A DNA stretch of 42,673 nucleotides from contig JAFQJD010000035.1 in NCBI GenBank assembly GCA_017415105.1, positions 1 through 42,673 on the forward strand, in the 5' to 3' direction. The translations under genes and the position numbers were made by a program. Positions 18,360-27,739 of this stretch are shown here, piece after piece. Source of the DNA: Clostridia bacterium. GTDB lineage: Bacteria; Bacillota; Clostridia; UBA1381. The number at the start of each line of letters is the position of its first letter. Positions within the stretch are counted from its first letter, which is position 1. The notes under the pieces are model-generated. The model was not told the origin of the DNA, ran no database searches, and saw only the letters and a program-made list of their open reading frames with translations.

Positions 18360-19273
18360 TAACACTCGGAATAGACACAAGCAACTATACGACGTCAGTT
18401 GCATTGTTTGACGGGGCGTCGCATAAAATGACACGAAAAATACTTGATGTAAAAATCGGTATGCGTGGCATAAGACAAAGTGACGGTGTTTTTATACATA
18501 ACCGTGAACTCCCGATAATGATTTCAGAGCTGACAAAAGATGTTAAGATTGATGCAGTTGGTGTAAGCACAAAACCGAGAAATGTAAAAGGCTCATATAT
18601 GCCTGTCTTTACTGTAGGTGATGGATATGCAAAAGCGATAGCTTCAGTACTCGGAGTAAATTGCTATGAATTTTCACATCAGGACGGTCATATAATGGCA
18701 GGGATATATTCTGCCAACGCCTATGCACTTTTAAATGAACCGTTTATATCTGTACATCTTTCTGGCGGTACGACAGAGATACTGCATACTGAATTTGACG
18801 GATATAAATTCGATAACGAAATTATCGGCGGAACTCTTGATATAAGTGCAGGTCAGCTTATTGACAGGGTTGGAGTTAAAATGGGCTTGAAATTCCCGTG
18901 CGGAAAAGAGCTTGAGTCACTTGCACTTACAACAGAGAAAACATTTAAACTGCCGTATTCAGTAAAAGACGGTTACGTTAACCTTTCGGGTGTTGAAACA
19001 AGGCTCATAAACACCGTAGACGGACCCGATGCAGTAATAGCAAGGTCTGTTCTTTATTATGTGGCAAACGTCCTTAAAATGACAATTAACGCCGCAAAAA
19101 CGCAGACAAAACTTTCAAAGGTACTGATTGTTGGCGGTGTTGCATCAAACGCAATAATAAGAGATGAGTTGGTTAAAGAGTTTGGCAATAATATTTATTT
19201 TGCATCAAAAGAGCTTTCATCTGACAATGCCGTAGGAGTTGCGGCTCTTGCATATAAAGCAGAGGAGAAATAA
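18356..19273 (+). CDS. TsaD/Kae1-family paralogue (M22 'glycoprotease'-like ASKHA protein)
   Basis: A 305-residue ASKHA-fold protein related to TsaD, the enzyme for the t6A tRNA modification, but about 30 residues shorter. It starts ITLGIDTSNYTTSVAL as in TsaD. The metal-binding HxxGH pattern is kept as HQDGH (His108, His112), with Asp in place of the usual Glu. SGGTTEI replaces the usual SGGHT. IGGTLDISAGQLIDRVG and GGVASNAIIRDE match the ATP-binding segments. This paralogue is regularly found between nusB and xseA in clostridia, so it is unlikely to be the housekeeping TsaD; its substrate is unknown. It overlaps nusB by four bases. Confidence 0.8.
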   Translation: MITLGIDTSNYTTSVALFDGASHKMTRKILDVKIGMRGIRQSDGVFIHNRELPIMISELTKDVKIDAVGVSTKPRNVKGSYMPVFTVGDGYAKAIASVLGVNCYEFSHQDGHIMAGIYSANAYALLNEPFISVHLSGGTTEILHTEFDGYKFDNEIIGGTLDISAGQLIDRVGVKMGLKFPCGKELESLALTTEKTFKLPYSVKDGYVNLSGVETRLINTVDGPDAVIARSVLYYVANVLKMTINAAKTQTKLSKVLIVGGVASNAIIRDELVKEFGNNIYFASKELSSDNAVGVAALAYKAEEK

Positions 19274-19275
19274 CA

Positions 19276-20460
19276 ATGGAAGAAGAAAGAGTTATAGGTA
19301 CGGTCTCACGTGTTAATAATTATATAAAACGGCTTCTTGACAGCAAGCCTGTTCTTAACAATATATGGGTTAAAGGTGAGATTTCAAACTATAAACGTCA
19401 TTCGTCAGGGCACATTTATCTTACCCTTAAAGATGAGGGAAGTGTCTTAAAGGCTGTTATGTTCCGCGGTGCGGCACAAGCACTTGATTTCGAGCCCACA
19501 GACGGTACAATGGTAATTGCACACGGCAGAATTTCAGTGTATGAGGCAGGCGGTTCATATCAGCTGTATATTGAAGATATGACTCTTGACGGAATCGGTG
19601 ATCTGTACCGTGAGTTTGAAAAGCTTAAAGCAAAGCTCTCCGAGGAAGGCTTATTTGATGAGCAGTTTAAAAAACCTATACCAAAATTCCCGAAAACAAT
19701 CGGCGTTGCAACTGCTCCTACAGGTGCAGCTGTAAGAGACATAATAAACGTAATCACACGCCGTTATCCTATGGCAGAAATTCTTATTTATCCAACACTT
19801 GTGCAAGGAGTTGGAGCAAAAGAAAGTATAGTGAGTGCTATTGAATACTTTAATGCCACAAAATCGTGCGATACATTGATTGTAGGACGTGGCGGAGGAA
19901 GTATTGAGGATTTATGGGCATTTAACGAAGAGTGTGTTGCACGGGCAATATTCGCTTCTGAAATACCGATTATATCTGCTGTCGGTCACGAAACCGATTT
20001 TACAATAGCGGATTTTGTAGCGGATTTCAGAGCACCTACACCGTCTGCAGCAGCAGAAGTCAGTGTGCCTGCAAGTGATGAATTATACCGTTTGCTTGAT
20101 ATATACAAAGTGCGGATGAATAAAAGTGTAAATACAAAAATCGACGGATACCGTCGTATGTTATCAAGACTTACACCAAGAAATCCGCAGGATAAAATCA
20201 ACGAGCTTTCTCAAAAGCTTGATATGCGAATACAGACACTTGAGCAGGTTTACAAACTTAATGTGAATGAAAAGAAACGTAAAATTGCGGAATTTTGTGC
20301 GAAGCTTGATGCTTTAAGCCCTCTTAAAACACTTACAAGAGGTTATTCAATTGCTATAGGTGACAACGGAACGGTTTTGCGTGAAAAAGAAGATTTTGCA
20401 AAAAATATGGAGTTTAAATTAAGAGTCCGTAACGGAGATGTGGACTGTATAGTTAAATAA
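19276..20460 (+). CDS. xseA: Exodeoxyribonuclease VII large subunit
   Basis: Catalytic subunit of exonuclease VII, which degrades single-stranded DNA in both directions. It has 394 residues. An N-terminal OB-fold (VKGEISNYKRHSSGHIYLTLKD) precedes the catalytic domain, with GVATAPTGAAVRDI, VGRGGGSIEDLWAFN and SAVGHETDFTI (catalytic His and Asp). A helical region and a C-terminal segment with TRGYSIA follow. It starts 2 nt after the TsaD-like gene and is followed by xseB after 12 nt. Confidence 0.96.
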   Translation: MEEERVIGTVSRVNNYIKRLLDSKPVLNNIWVKGEISNYKRHSSGHIYLTLKDEGSVLKAVMFRGAAQALDFEPTDGTMVIAHGRISVYEAGGSYQLYIEDMTLDGIGDLYREFEKLKAKLSEEGLFDEQFKKPIPKFPKTIGVATAPTGAAVRDIINVITRRYPMAEILIYPTLVQGVGAKESIVSAIEYFNATKSCDTLIVGRGGGSIEDLWAFNEECVARAIFASEIPIISAVGHETDFTIADFVADFRAPTPSAAAEVSVPASDELYRLLDIYKVRMNKSVNTKIDGYRRMLSRLTPRNPQDKINELSQKLDMRIQTLEQVYKLNVNEKKRKIAEFCAKLDALSPLKTLTRGYSIAIGDNGTVLREKEDFAKNMEFKLRVRNGDVDCIVK

Positions 20461-20472
20461 GGAGATATAAAA

Positions 20473-20700
20473 ATGGCTGTTAAAACATTCGAACAATCAA
20501 TGACAGAGCTCGAGGGTATTGTTACAAAGCTTGAAGCAGGTGATATTACACTTGATGATTCACTTGAACTATTTGAAGCAGGAATAAAGCTTGCAAAGGA
20601 CTGTCAGAAAAAACTTGATGATGCGGAAAAGAAAGTAAAAATTCTTACTACATCAAAGGACGGGGAAGTAACTGCCGAGGATTTCGGAGGCACTGAATGA
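20473..20700 (+). CDS. xseB: Exodeoxyribonuclease VII small subunit
   Basis: 75 residues, the usual size. It has the family pattern FEQSMTELEGIVTKLEAG and LDDSLELFEAGIKLAKDCQ, a helical hairpin that binds several copies to one XseA. AAGGAGATA gives a good ribosome binding site. Its stop overlaps the ispA start (ATGA). Confidence 0.95.
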   Translation: MAVKTFEQSMTELEGIVTKLEAGDITLDDSLELFEAGIKLAKDCQKKLDDAEKKVKILTTSKDGEVTAEDFGGTE

Positions 20701-21563
20701 AAAACGAATTATCGGAAAGAATAACCGTTGTAGATACATCACTTGATGAGTTGTTACCGCAATATGACAATCCGCAATCGGTTATTTATGATGCAATGCG
20801 TTACAGCATTTTTGCAGGCGGTAAGCGGTTAAGACCTATCCTTATGTGGGAAACTGCACGTATTTTCGGGAAGGAGTGGGATTGTGTTAAAGAGCTTGCT
20901 TGTGCTCTTGAAATGATACACACATACTCTCTTATACACGACGATTTGCCGGCTATGGATGATGACGATATGCGTCGTGGAATGCCGACAAACCACATAA
21001 AATTTGGTGAAGATATAGCGATTTTAGCAGGTGATGCACTTTTAAATAAAGCATTTGAAGTTGCTCTGTTATCCAAAAATCCGAATGCATACAAGGCATT
21101 GCAGGTGCTTGCAAATTCAAGCGGTACCGAAGGAATGATTGGCGGTCAGGTTGTTGATTTGCAGTCTGAGGGAAAAGATATAGAGCTTTCCGGATTACAA
21201 TATATTCATTCACTTAAAACCGGAGCTTTAATCCGTTCTGCATGCGTTATCGGTGCAATACTTGCCGGAGCATCTGAAAAAGAGATTTCTGCTATCGATG
21301 AATTTGCAAAAAATCTCGGTATTGCGTTTCAGATTCGTGATGATATACTTGATGTTACAGGTAGTGCTGATGAATTAGGCAAGCCGATAGGTTCGGATGA
21401 AGAATGTGATAAAAATACATATGTTAAATTATGCGGTATCGAAAAATCAGAAATGCTGGTTAATGAATACTCGCAAAAGGCAATGAAAGCATTATCAATC
21501 TTTGGTAACGGTGCCGATTTTCTGATAAAGCTTACTGACTATCTTATCAACCGCAATAATTAA
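20697..21563 (+). CDS. ispA: Farnesyl diphosphate synthase (short-chain polyprenyl synthetase)
   Basis: Condenses isopentenyl diphosphate with dimethylallyl and geranyl diphosphate to supply isoprenoids. It has 288 residues. Substrate motifs are GGKRLRP, the first Asp-rich motif within DDLPAMDDDDMRRG, and the second RDDILDVTG. The insertion of two residues in the first Asp-rich motif is typical of bacterial FPP synthases. It is translationally coupled to xseB. In many clostridia dxs follows in this cluster, but dxs is not present in the window. Confidence 0.93.
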   Translation: MKNELSERITVVDTSLDELLPQYDNPQSVIYDAMRYSIFAGGKRLRPILMWETARIFGKEWDCVKELACALEMIHTYSLIHDDLPAMDDDDMRRGMPTNHIKFGEDIAILAGDALLNKAFEVALLSKNPNAYKALQVLANSSGTEGMIGGQVVDLQSEGKDIELSGLQYIHSLKTGALIRSACVIGAILAGASEKEISAIDEFAKNLGIAFQIRDDILDVTGSADELGKPIGSDEECDKNTYVKLCGIEKSEMLVNEYSQKAMKALSIFGNGADFLIKLTDYLINRNN

Positions 21564-21571
21564 GGAGCACT

Positions 21572-22027
21572 ATGCATTATATCACCGACACCTTTTCAAA
21601 CAAAATTTTACAAACTGCAGGCTTGTCGTGGCTTGTTGCACAGATAATAAAGGTTATAATCACTCTGATATGCGATAAACGTCTGGATTTTACCAAACTT
21701 TTCTCATCAGGTGGTATGCCGAGCTCACACGCAGCATTTACTGTTTCGCTTGCTTCAGCAGTTGGGTTTGTGACAGGTTTTAAAAGTGTCGAATTTGCAA
21801 TTACGGCGGCATTTGCATTCGTTGTGATGTATGATGCAACAGGCGTAAGACGCAGTGCAGGGGAGCAGGCGAGGATATTAAACCGCATTGTAGATTCTCT
21901 GGGACACGAAAACATATCAGAGACCGGTAAAAAACTCAAAGAACTGCTCGGACATACACCGTTTGAGGTGTTTGGCGGTGCAATTTTAGGTGTTTTTATT
22001 GCTGTGATATTTAATATTTTTGCTTGA
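21572..22027 (+). CDS. Divergent PAP2-family (DUF212) membrane protein
   Basis: A 151-residue membrane protein with four or five hydrophobic segments. Visible family motifs are SGGMPSSHAAFTVSLA, with the PSSH phosphatase-like signature, then YDATGVRRSAGEQA and LGHTPFEVFGGA. It is related to Bacillus YuiD and plant DUF212 proteins and may be a phosphatase, although the family has no proven activity. It lies 8 nt after ispA with AAGGAG as ribosome binding site. Its stop codon overlaps the -35 element of the thrS promoter. Confidence 0.85.
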   Translation: MHYITDTFSNKILQTAGLSWLVAQIIKVIITLICDKRLDFTKLFSSGGMPSSHAAFTVSLASAVGFVTGFKSVEFAITAAFAFVVMYDATGVRRSAGEQARILNRIVDSLGHENISETGKKLKELLGHTPFEVFGGAILGVFIAVIFNIFA

Positions 22028-22052
22028 CAAAACAATGTTTTAGTGATATAAT
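22024..22052 (+). promoter_or_regulatory. Consensus SigA promoter for the thrS T-box transcript
   Basis: TTGACA (22024-22029), 17-nt spacer, TATAAT (22047-22052): both hexamers match consensus. Transcription should start near 22059. Confidence 0.88.
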
Positions 22053-22058
22053 TGTTTC

Positions 22059-22324
22059 ATAATTAAAAGCTATGAAAAAGACAGTAACCAAAGCAATGGG
22101 AAGCGACAAGAGAGAGGATGCCGTGGCTGGAAGTATCCTTGCGGACCGTTTTGGCGAACACCACTTTTGAGCAGTGGCAGAACGGGTATATACCTTAGTA
22201 AATCCACCGTGAGTCTGCGAAAAAGACAGTAATTAAGTGACGGCAATTGCCGTAATCAGGATGGAACCGTGTTTATGCACTCCTGAGCAGATACTTTGTA
22301 TTTGCTTGGGATTTTTTATTTTTT
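22059..22324 (+). promoter_or_regulatory. T-box leader controlling thrS
   Basis: A leader RNA of about 270 nt between the promoter and thrS. Uncharged tRNA-Thr would bind it and prevent termination. Stem I begins with the AGAGAG-type element near 22118-22126 and has GGCTGGAA-like terminal sequence. The highly conserved T-box core reads GGATGGAACCGTG (22259-22271); its TGGA would pair with the tRNA end, the A implying discriminator base U73, as in Bacillus tRNA-Thr. ACC at 22192-22194 is the likeliest threonine specifier codon, but I could not fold stem I fully. The antiterminator pairs the CAGG before the core with CCTG at 22282-22285. Confidence 0.88.
22281..22324 (+). terminator. T-box-regulated terminator before thrS
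   Basis: TCCTGAGCAGATAC pairs with GTATTTGCTTGGGA around a TTT loop (14 pairs with some G-U), followed by TTTTTTATTTTTT. The 5' arm includes the CCTG used by the antiterminator, so the two folds exclude each other. Confidence 0.9.
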
Positions 22325-22363
22325 AAAATCCCGGCATTACCAGACGAAAGGAAGAAAGAAAAA

Positions 22364-24118
22364 ATGACAGAAGAAATGAACGAATTACAGGTATTACGCC
22401 ATTCGGCGTCACACATCCTCGCACAGGCGGTTAAACGTCTTTTCCCGGAAGCTAAGCTTACAATCGGTCCTGCGATTGATAACGGCTTCTATTACGATTT
22501 TGATATTGAGACTCCGTTCTCAAGAGAAGACCTCGACAATTTAGAGGCGGAAATGAAGAAAATTGTTAAGGAAAACCTCAAAATTGAACGCTTTGAGTTA
22601 CCGAGAAATGAAGCACTTGAGCTTATGAAGGATGAACCGTACAAGATAGAGCTTATTAACGAGCTTCCGGATGATGAGCCGATATCATTCTATAAGCAGG
22701 GCGATTTCACTGACCTTTGTGCAGGTCCGCACGTTAATTACACATCAAAAGTAAAGGCATTTAAGCTGTTATCAGCTACCGGTGCATACTGGAGAGGTGA
22801 TGAGCATAATAAGATGCTTACACGTGTATATGGTACTGCATTTAAGACAAAGGATGAGCTTGCAGAATATTTAGAACAGCTTGAAGAAGCAAAGAGACGT
22901 GACCACAACAAGCTTGGCCGTGACCTTGAACTTTTTACAACAGTTGATTCTATTGGTCAGGGCTTGCCAATCCTCTTACCGAAGGGTGCGAGAATGATAC
23001 AGCTTCTCCAGCGTTGGGTAGAGGATACCGAACAGCAGAATGGTTGGCAGCTCACAAAAACACCGTTAATGGCAAAGAGTGATTTGTATAAGATTTCAGG
23101 TCACTGGGATCATTATAAAGACGGTATGTTTGTACTTGGTGATGAAGAGACAGACAAAGAAGTATTTGCACTTCGTCCTATGACCTGTCCTTTCCAGTAT
23201 CAGGCATTCTTAAACCGTGGCCGTTCTTACCGTGACCTTCCGATGCGACTCAATGAGACATCTACGCTATTCAGAAACGAAGCATCAGGCGAAATGCACG
23301 GTCTTATTAGAGTAAGACAGTTCACAATTTCAGAGGGACACTTAATGTGTACACCCGAACAGCTTGAGGACGAGTTCAGAAGATGTCTTGAAATGACACG
23401 AAGTATGCTTGACACTCTTGGACTTTTAGAGGATGTTTCATACAGATTCTCACAGTGGGATCCTGATAACAGAGATAAGTATATAGGAACTGATGAGCAG
23501 TGGGATGAAGCACAGTCAAAGATGCAGAATATCCTTGACGACCTTGGTCTTGACTATAAGGTTGGTATAGGTGAGGCTGCCTTCTATGGTCCGAAGCTTG
23601 ATATACAGATAAAGAACGTTCACGGCAAAGAGGATACTCTTGTAACTATCCAGATTGACCAGATGCTTGCTGAAAAGTTTGGTATGGAATATGTTGACCG
23701 TGACGGACAGAAGAAGAATCCGTATATAATTCACAGAACTTCAATCGGTTGCTACGAGAGAACTCTTGCACTTTTGATTGAGAAATATGCAGGTGCATTC
23801 CCGACATGGCTTGCTCCTGTTCAGATTAAGTTCCTTCCGATTGCTGACCGTCATCTTGACTTTGCATATGAAGTAAAGAAAAAACTTGAAGAACGTGGTA
23901 TATGGAGAATTGAAATCGACGACAGATCAGAAAAGCTTGGATTCAAGCTACGCGAGGCTCAGCTTGAAAAAGTACCATATATGGTTGTTGTCGGTGACAA
24001 GGATATTGAAGCGAATGCTGTATCAGTACGCTCAAGAAAAGCAGGCGATATGGGTAGCATGAATGTTGACGAGTTCGTTGATATGATAGTTGATGAGGTA
24101 GAAAACAAAAAGAGATAA
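22364..24118 (+). CDS. thrS: Threonyl-tRNA synthetase lacking the N-terminal TGS domain
   Basis: Charges tRNA-Thr. It has 584 residues against about 640 for the Escherichia coli enzyme. The sequence starts almost directly in the editing domain (HSASHILAQA and DLCAGPHV, the zinc-like His/Cys editing site), so the N-terminal TGS domain is missing. The catalytic core has RPMTCPFQ with the zinc Cys, GEMHGLIRVRQF with a zinc His, and IIHRTSIGCYERTLALLIE as motif 3. The anticodon-binding domain ends the protein. The start cannot lie upstream because the T-box terminator ends at 22324; AAAGGAAG precedes the ATG. Shorter ThrS proteins of this kind are known in clostridia. Confidence 0.94.
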   Translation: MTEEMNELQVLRHSASHILAQAVKRLFPEAKLTIGPAIDNGFYYDFDIETPFSREDLDNLEAEMKKIVKENLKIERFELPRNEALELMKDEPYKIELINELPDDEPISFYKQGDFTDLCAGPHVNYTSKVKAFKLLSATGAYWRGDEHNKMLTRVYGTAFKTKDELAEYLEQLEEAKRRDHNKLGRDLELFTTVDSIGQGLPILLPKGARMIQLLQRWVEDTEQQNGWQLTKTPLMAKSDLYKISGHWDHYKDGMFVLGDEETDKEVFALRPMTCPFQYQAFLNRGRSYRDLPMRLNETSTLFRNEASGEMHGLIRVRQFTISEGHLMCTPEQLEDEFRRCLEMTRSMLDTLGLLEDVSYRFSQWDPDNRDKYIGTDEQWDEAQSKMQNILDDLGLDYKVGIGEAAFYGPKLDIQIKNVHGKEDTLVTIQIDQMLAEKFGMEYVDRDGQKKNPYIIHRTSIGCYERTLALLIEKYAGAFPTWLAPVQIKFLPIADRHLDFAYEVKKKLEERGIWRIEIDDRSEKLGFKLREAQLEKVPYMVVVGDKDIEANAVSVRSRKAGDMGSMNVDEFVDMIVDEVENKKR

Positions 24119-24165
24119 CTCACGCACAATCTCGCTTATGCATATTATAGCATGAGGTGAGGCGT

Positions 24166-24800
24166 ATGAGACTTGGGTATAAAAGAAAGCACACAGCAAC
24201 GGTTTTAATACCGCCGTTGCTGTGTACTCTTATATTGATTTGTTTTTGCACTCACATATTCTTAAAAAGAGCAGAGCCGTCATTTGTAGCACAAACATCT
24301 AACTATTCTAATACTGCGTTTACTGATTTAGTCAACAAATGTATAATAGATATAGCAAAAAGAAAAGAGTTTAACGGTTTTTTTGAAATAGTATCTGCTG
24401 ATGGTGTTTCAATGGTCGAGGCTGATACTGCAAAAATCAATTTACTTACATCTGAACTTTTAATCGACGTTCAGAATGCATTAAATAATGACTATCCGGC
24501 AAAGCTTTACATACCGTTAGGAAGTCTCACCGATTACTATATTCTTTCATCTCTGGGGCCGGTAATGCCGATAAAAATAATACCTATAAGTGTTGTAAAT
24601 TCTGAAATAAAAGATACTTTTGAATCTGTCGGAATAAATCAGGTAAGGCACCGCATTTTTTTGCGGATATGGGTGGATATGCATTACAGAGGTTATTTGC
24701 TTGATGAAAGGGAAACAATAGAAACATCAGTCCCGATTGCAGAAACAGTTATTACCGGAAATGTACCTCAATATTACGGTACAGGTTTGACGCAATCTAT

Positions 24801-24807
<7 letters not shown>
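24166..24807 (+). CDS. yunB: Sporulation protein YunB
   Basis: A SigE-regulated mother-cell sporulation protein in Bacillus, of unclear molecular role. From ATG 24166 it has 213 residues. One membrane segment (VLIPPLLCTLILICFCTHIFL) follows a basic N-terminus. The rest matches the YunB pattern: conserved IPLGSLTDYYILSSLGPVMPIKI near the middle and NVPQYYGTG at the end. A GTG at 24157 is in frame, but AGGTGAGG just before the ATG points to the latter. A perfect 12-bp inverted repeat lies within codons 9-20, encoding the start of the membrane segment. Confidence 0.85.
24191..24225 (+). repeat. Perfect 12-bp inverted repeat inside yunB
   Basis: ACACAGCAACGG (24191-24202) and CCGTTGCTGTGT (24214-24225) are exact reverse complements with an 11-nt loop. 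In RNA this is a very stable hairpin 25 nt after the start codon and about 70 nt after the thrS stop. No T run follows directly. Confidence 0.8.
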
Positions 24808-26835
<2,028 letters not shown>

Positions 26836-26840
26836 AAGGA

Positions 26841-26876
26841 TAAGTAGACATAATAATTTTATGTCTACTTATATTT
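26841..26876 (+). repeat. Right copy: perfect palindrome between ligA and the DUF6873-like gene
   Basis: TAAGTAGACATAA (26841-26853) and TTATGTCTACTTA (26859-26871) form an exact 13-bp stem with loop TAATT. It lies 6 nt after the ligA stop and 11 nt before the next ATG. There is no T run after it. It could be a ligA 3' stabiliser, an operator, or a small dispersed element. Confidence 0.75.
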
Positions 26877-26881
26877 AGTAA

Positions 26882-27616
26882 ATGGCTAATTTAGAGCAAA
26901 TTACCCCGTCGAACATATGTTCTGATAGGGTGTTGGTTGATTACAGAACTGATAAGGTAAGTATAGCAGAGCTTGAGAAACTTGGTATGAAGGTATATAA
27001 ATCAACGTCTGCTAAATCATTATATGATGAGGTTATGGGACATCCGGATATGCAGGTTCATTTCGTTAATAACAAAGCAATCTGTGCACCTGAAGTTTAC
27101 GATTACTACAAATCGTTGAATTTAGCTGATATCGAGCTTATCTGTGGCACATCGAAGCTTAAATCAACTTATCCTGATGATGTAGCATACAATGTATGTA
27201 ACATCGGTGAATACGTAATTTTAAGACCGCTGTCAGTTGCGACAGAAATTTTCTCAGAATACCATTACCTTAAAAAGAAAATTTTAAAATCAAAGCAGGG
27301 GTACGCAAAATGCAGTATTTGTGTTGTAAACGATAATTCTGCGATAACTGCAGATAATGGTATATACAAATTATTAAAAGAAAACAATCTGAACGTATTA
27401 AAGATTGAAGAAGGTCATATTGAATTAAATAATATGAAAGGATTCATCGGCGGAGTATCAGGACTGATAAACGATAATACATTATGCTTTAACGGAGATT
27501 TAAGAACACATCCTGATTGTGAAAATATAAACTCATTCTGCAAAAATGTAGGAGTGGACACAGTATCATTAAATAAGGGTAATTTAGTGGATATTGGAAG
27601 TATATTAAGATTTTAG
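26882..27616 (+). CDS. DUF6873-like protein (possible GME/amidinotransferase fold)
   Basis: A 244-residue soluble protein. I recognise it from memory as resembling the DUF6873 family of GME-fold (guanidino-modifying-enzyme superfamily) proteins common in clostridia. Typical-looking segments are DRVLVDYRTD, MQVHFVNNKAICAPEVY, GYAKCSICVVNDNSAITAD, FIGGVSGLI and LCFNGDLRTHPDC. The Cys in YAKCSICV and the His-Pro-Asp after NGDL could be active-site residues, but no activity is established. I see no ribosome binding site before the ATG; a perfect palindrome ends 11 nt upstream. A duplicated-half appearance is consistent with the pseudo-symmetric GME fold, but this is inference. Confidence 0.65.
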   Translation: MANLEQITPSNICSDRVLVDYRTDKVSIAELEKLGMKVYKSTSAKSLYDEVMGHPDMQVHFVNNKAICAPEVYDYYKSLNLADIELICGTSKLKSTYPDDVAYNVCNIGEYVILRPLSVATEIFSEYHYLKKKILKSKQGYAKCSICVVNDNSAITADNGIYKLLKENNLNVLKIEEGHIELNNMKGFIGGVSGLINDNTLCFNGDLRTHPDCENINSFCKNVGVDTVSLNKGNLVDIGSILRF

Positions 27617-27627
27617 TTAAAAAACAG

Positions 27628-27667
27628 TCTTTAAGTTTAATAAAGAGTGATTTATTAAACTTAAAGA
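27628..27667. repeat. Perfect 17-bp A+T-rich inverted repeat
   Basis: TCTTTAAGTTTAATAAA (27628-27644) and TTTATTAAACTTAAAGA (27651-27667) are exact reverse complements with loop GAGTGA. It lies 11 nt after the DUF6873-like stop. The following GATTTTAAC is only weakly T-rich, so a terminator role is uncertain. Confidence 0.75.
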
Positions 27668-27696
27668 GATTTTAACAACATCCCCTGTCTGATTAT

Positions 27697-27737
27697 AAAA
27701 ACAGCTACGGACGATAAAATCCATAGCTGTTTGTTTT
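27697..27737. terminator. Bidirectional terminator between convergent genes
   Basis: AAACAGCTACGG pairs with CCATAGCTGTTT (one mismatch) around a 10-nt loop. GTTTTTATTATT follows on the plus strand and TTTTATAATC on the minus strand, so it can end both the DUF6873-like and the activase transcripts. Confidence 0.82.
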
Positions 27738-27739
27738 TA

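Noticed and set aside
21577-22035. A 152-codon minus-strand frame opposite the DUF212 gene
   Set aside because: It mirrors the DUF212 membrane protein, whose PSSH and GVRRSAGEQA motifs are convincing; no promoter or ribosome binding site supports the antisense frame.
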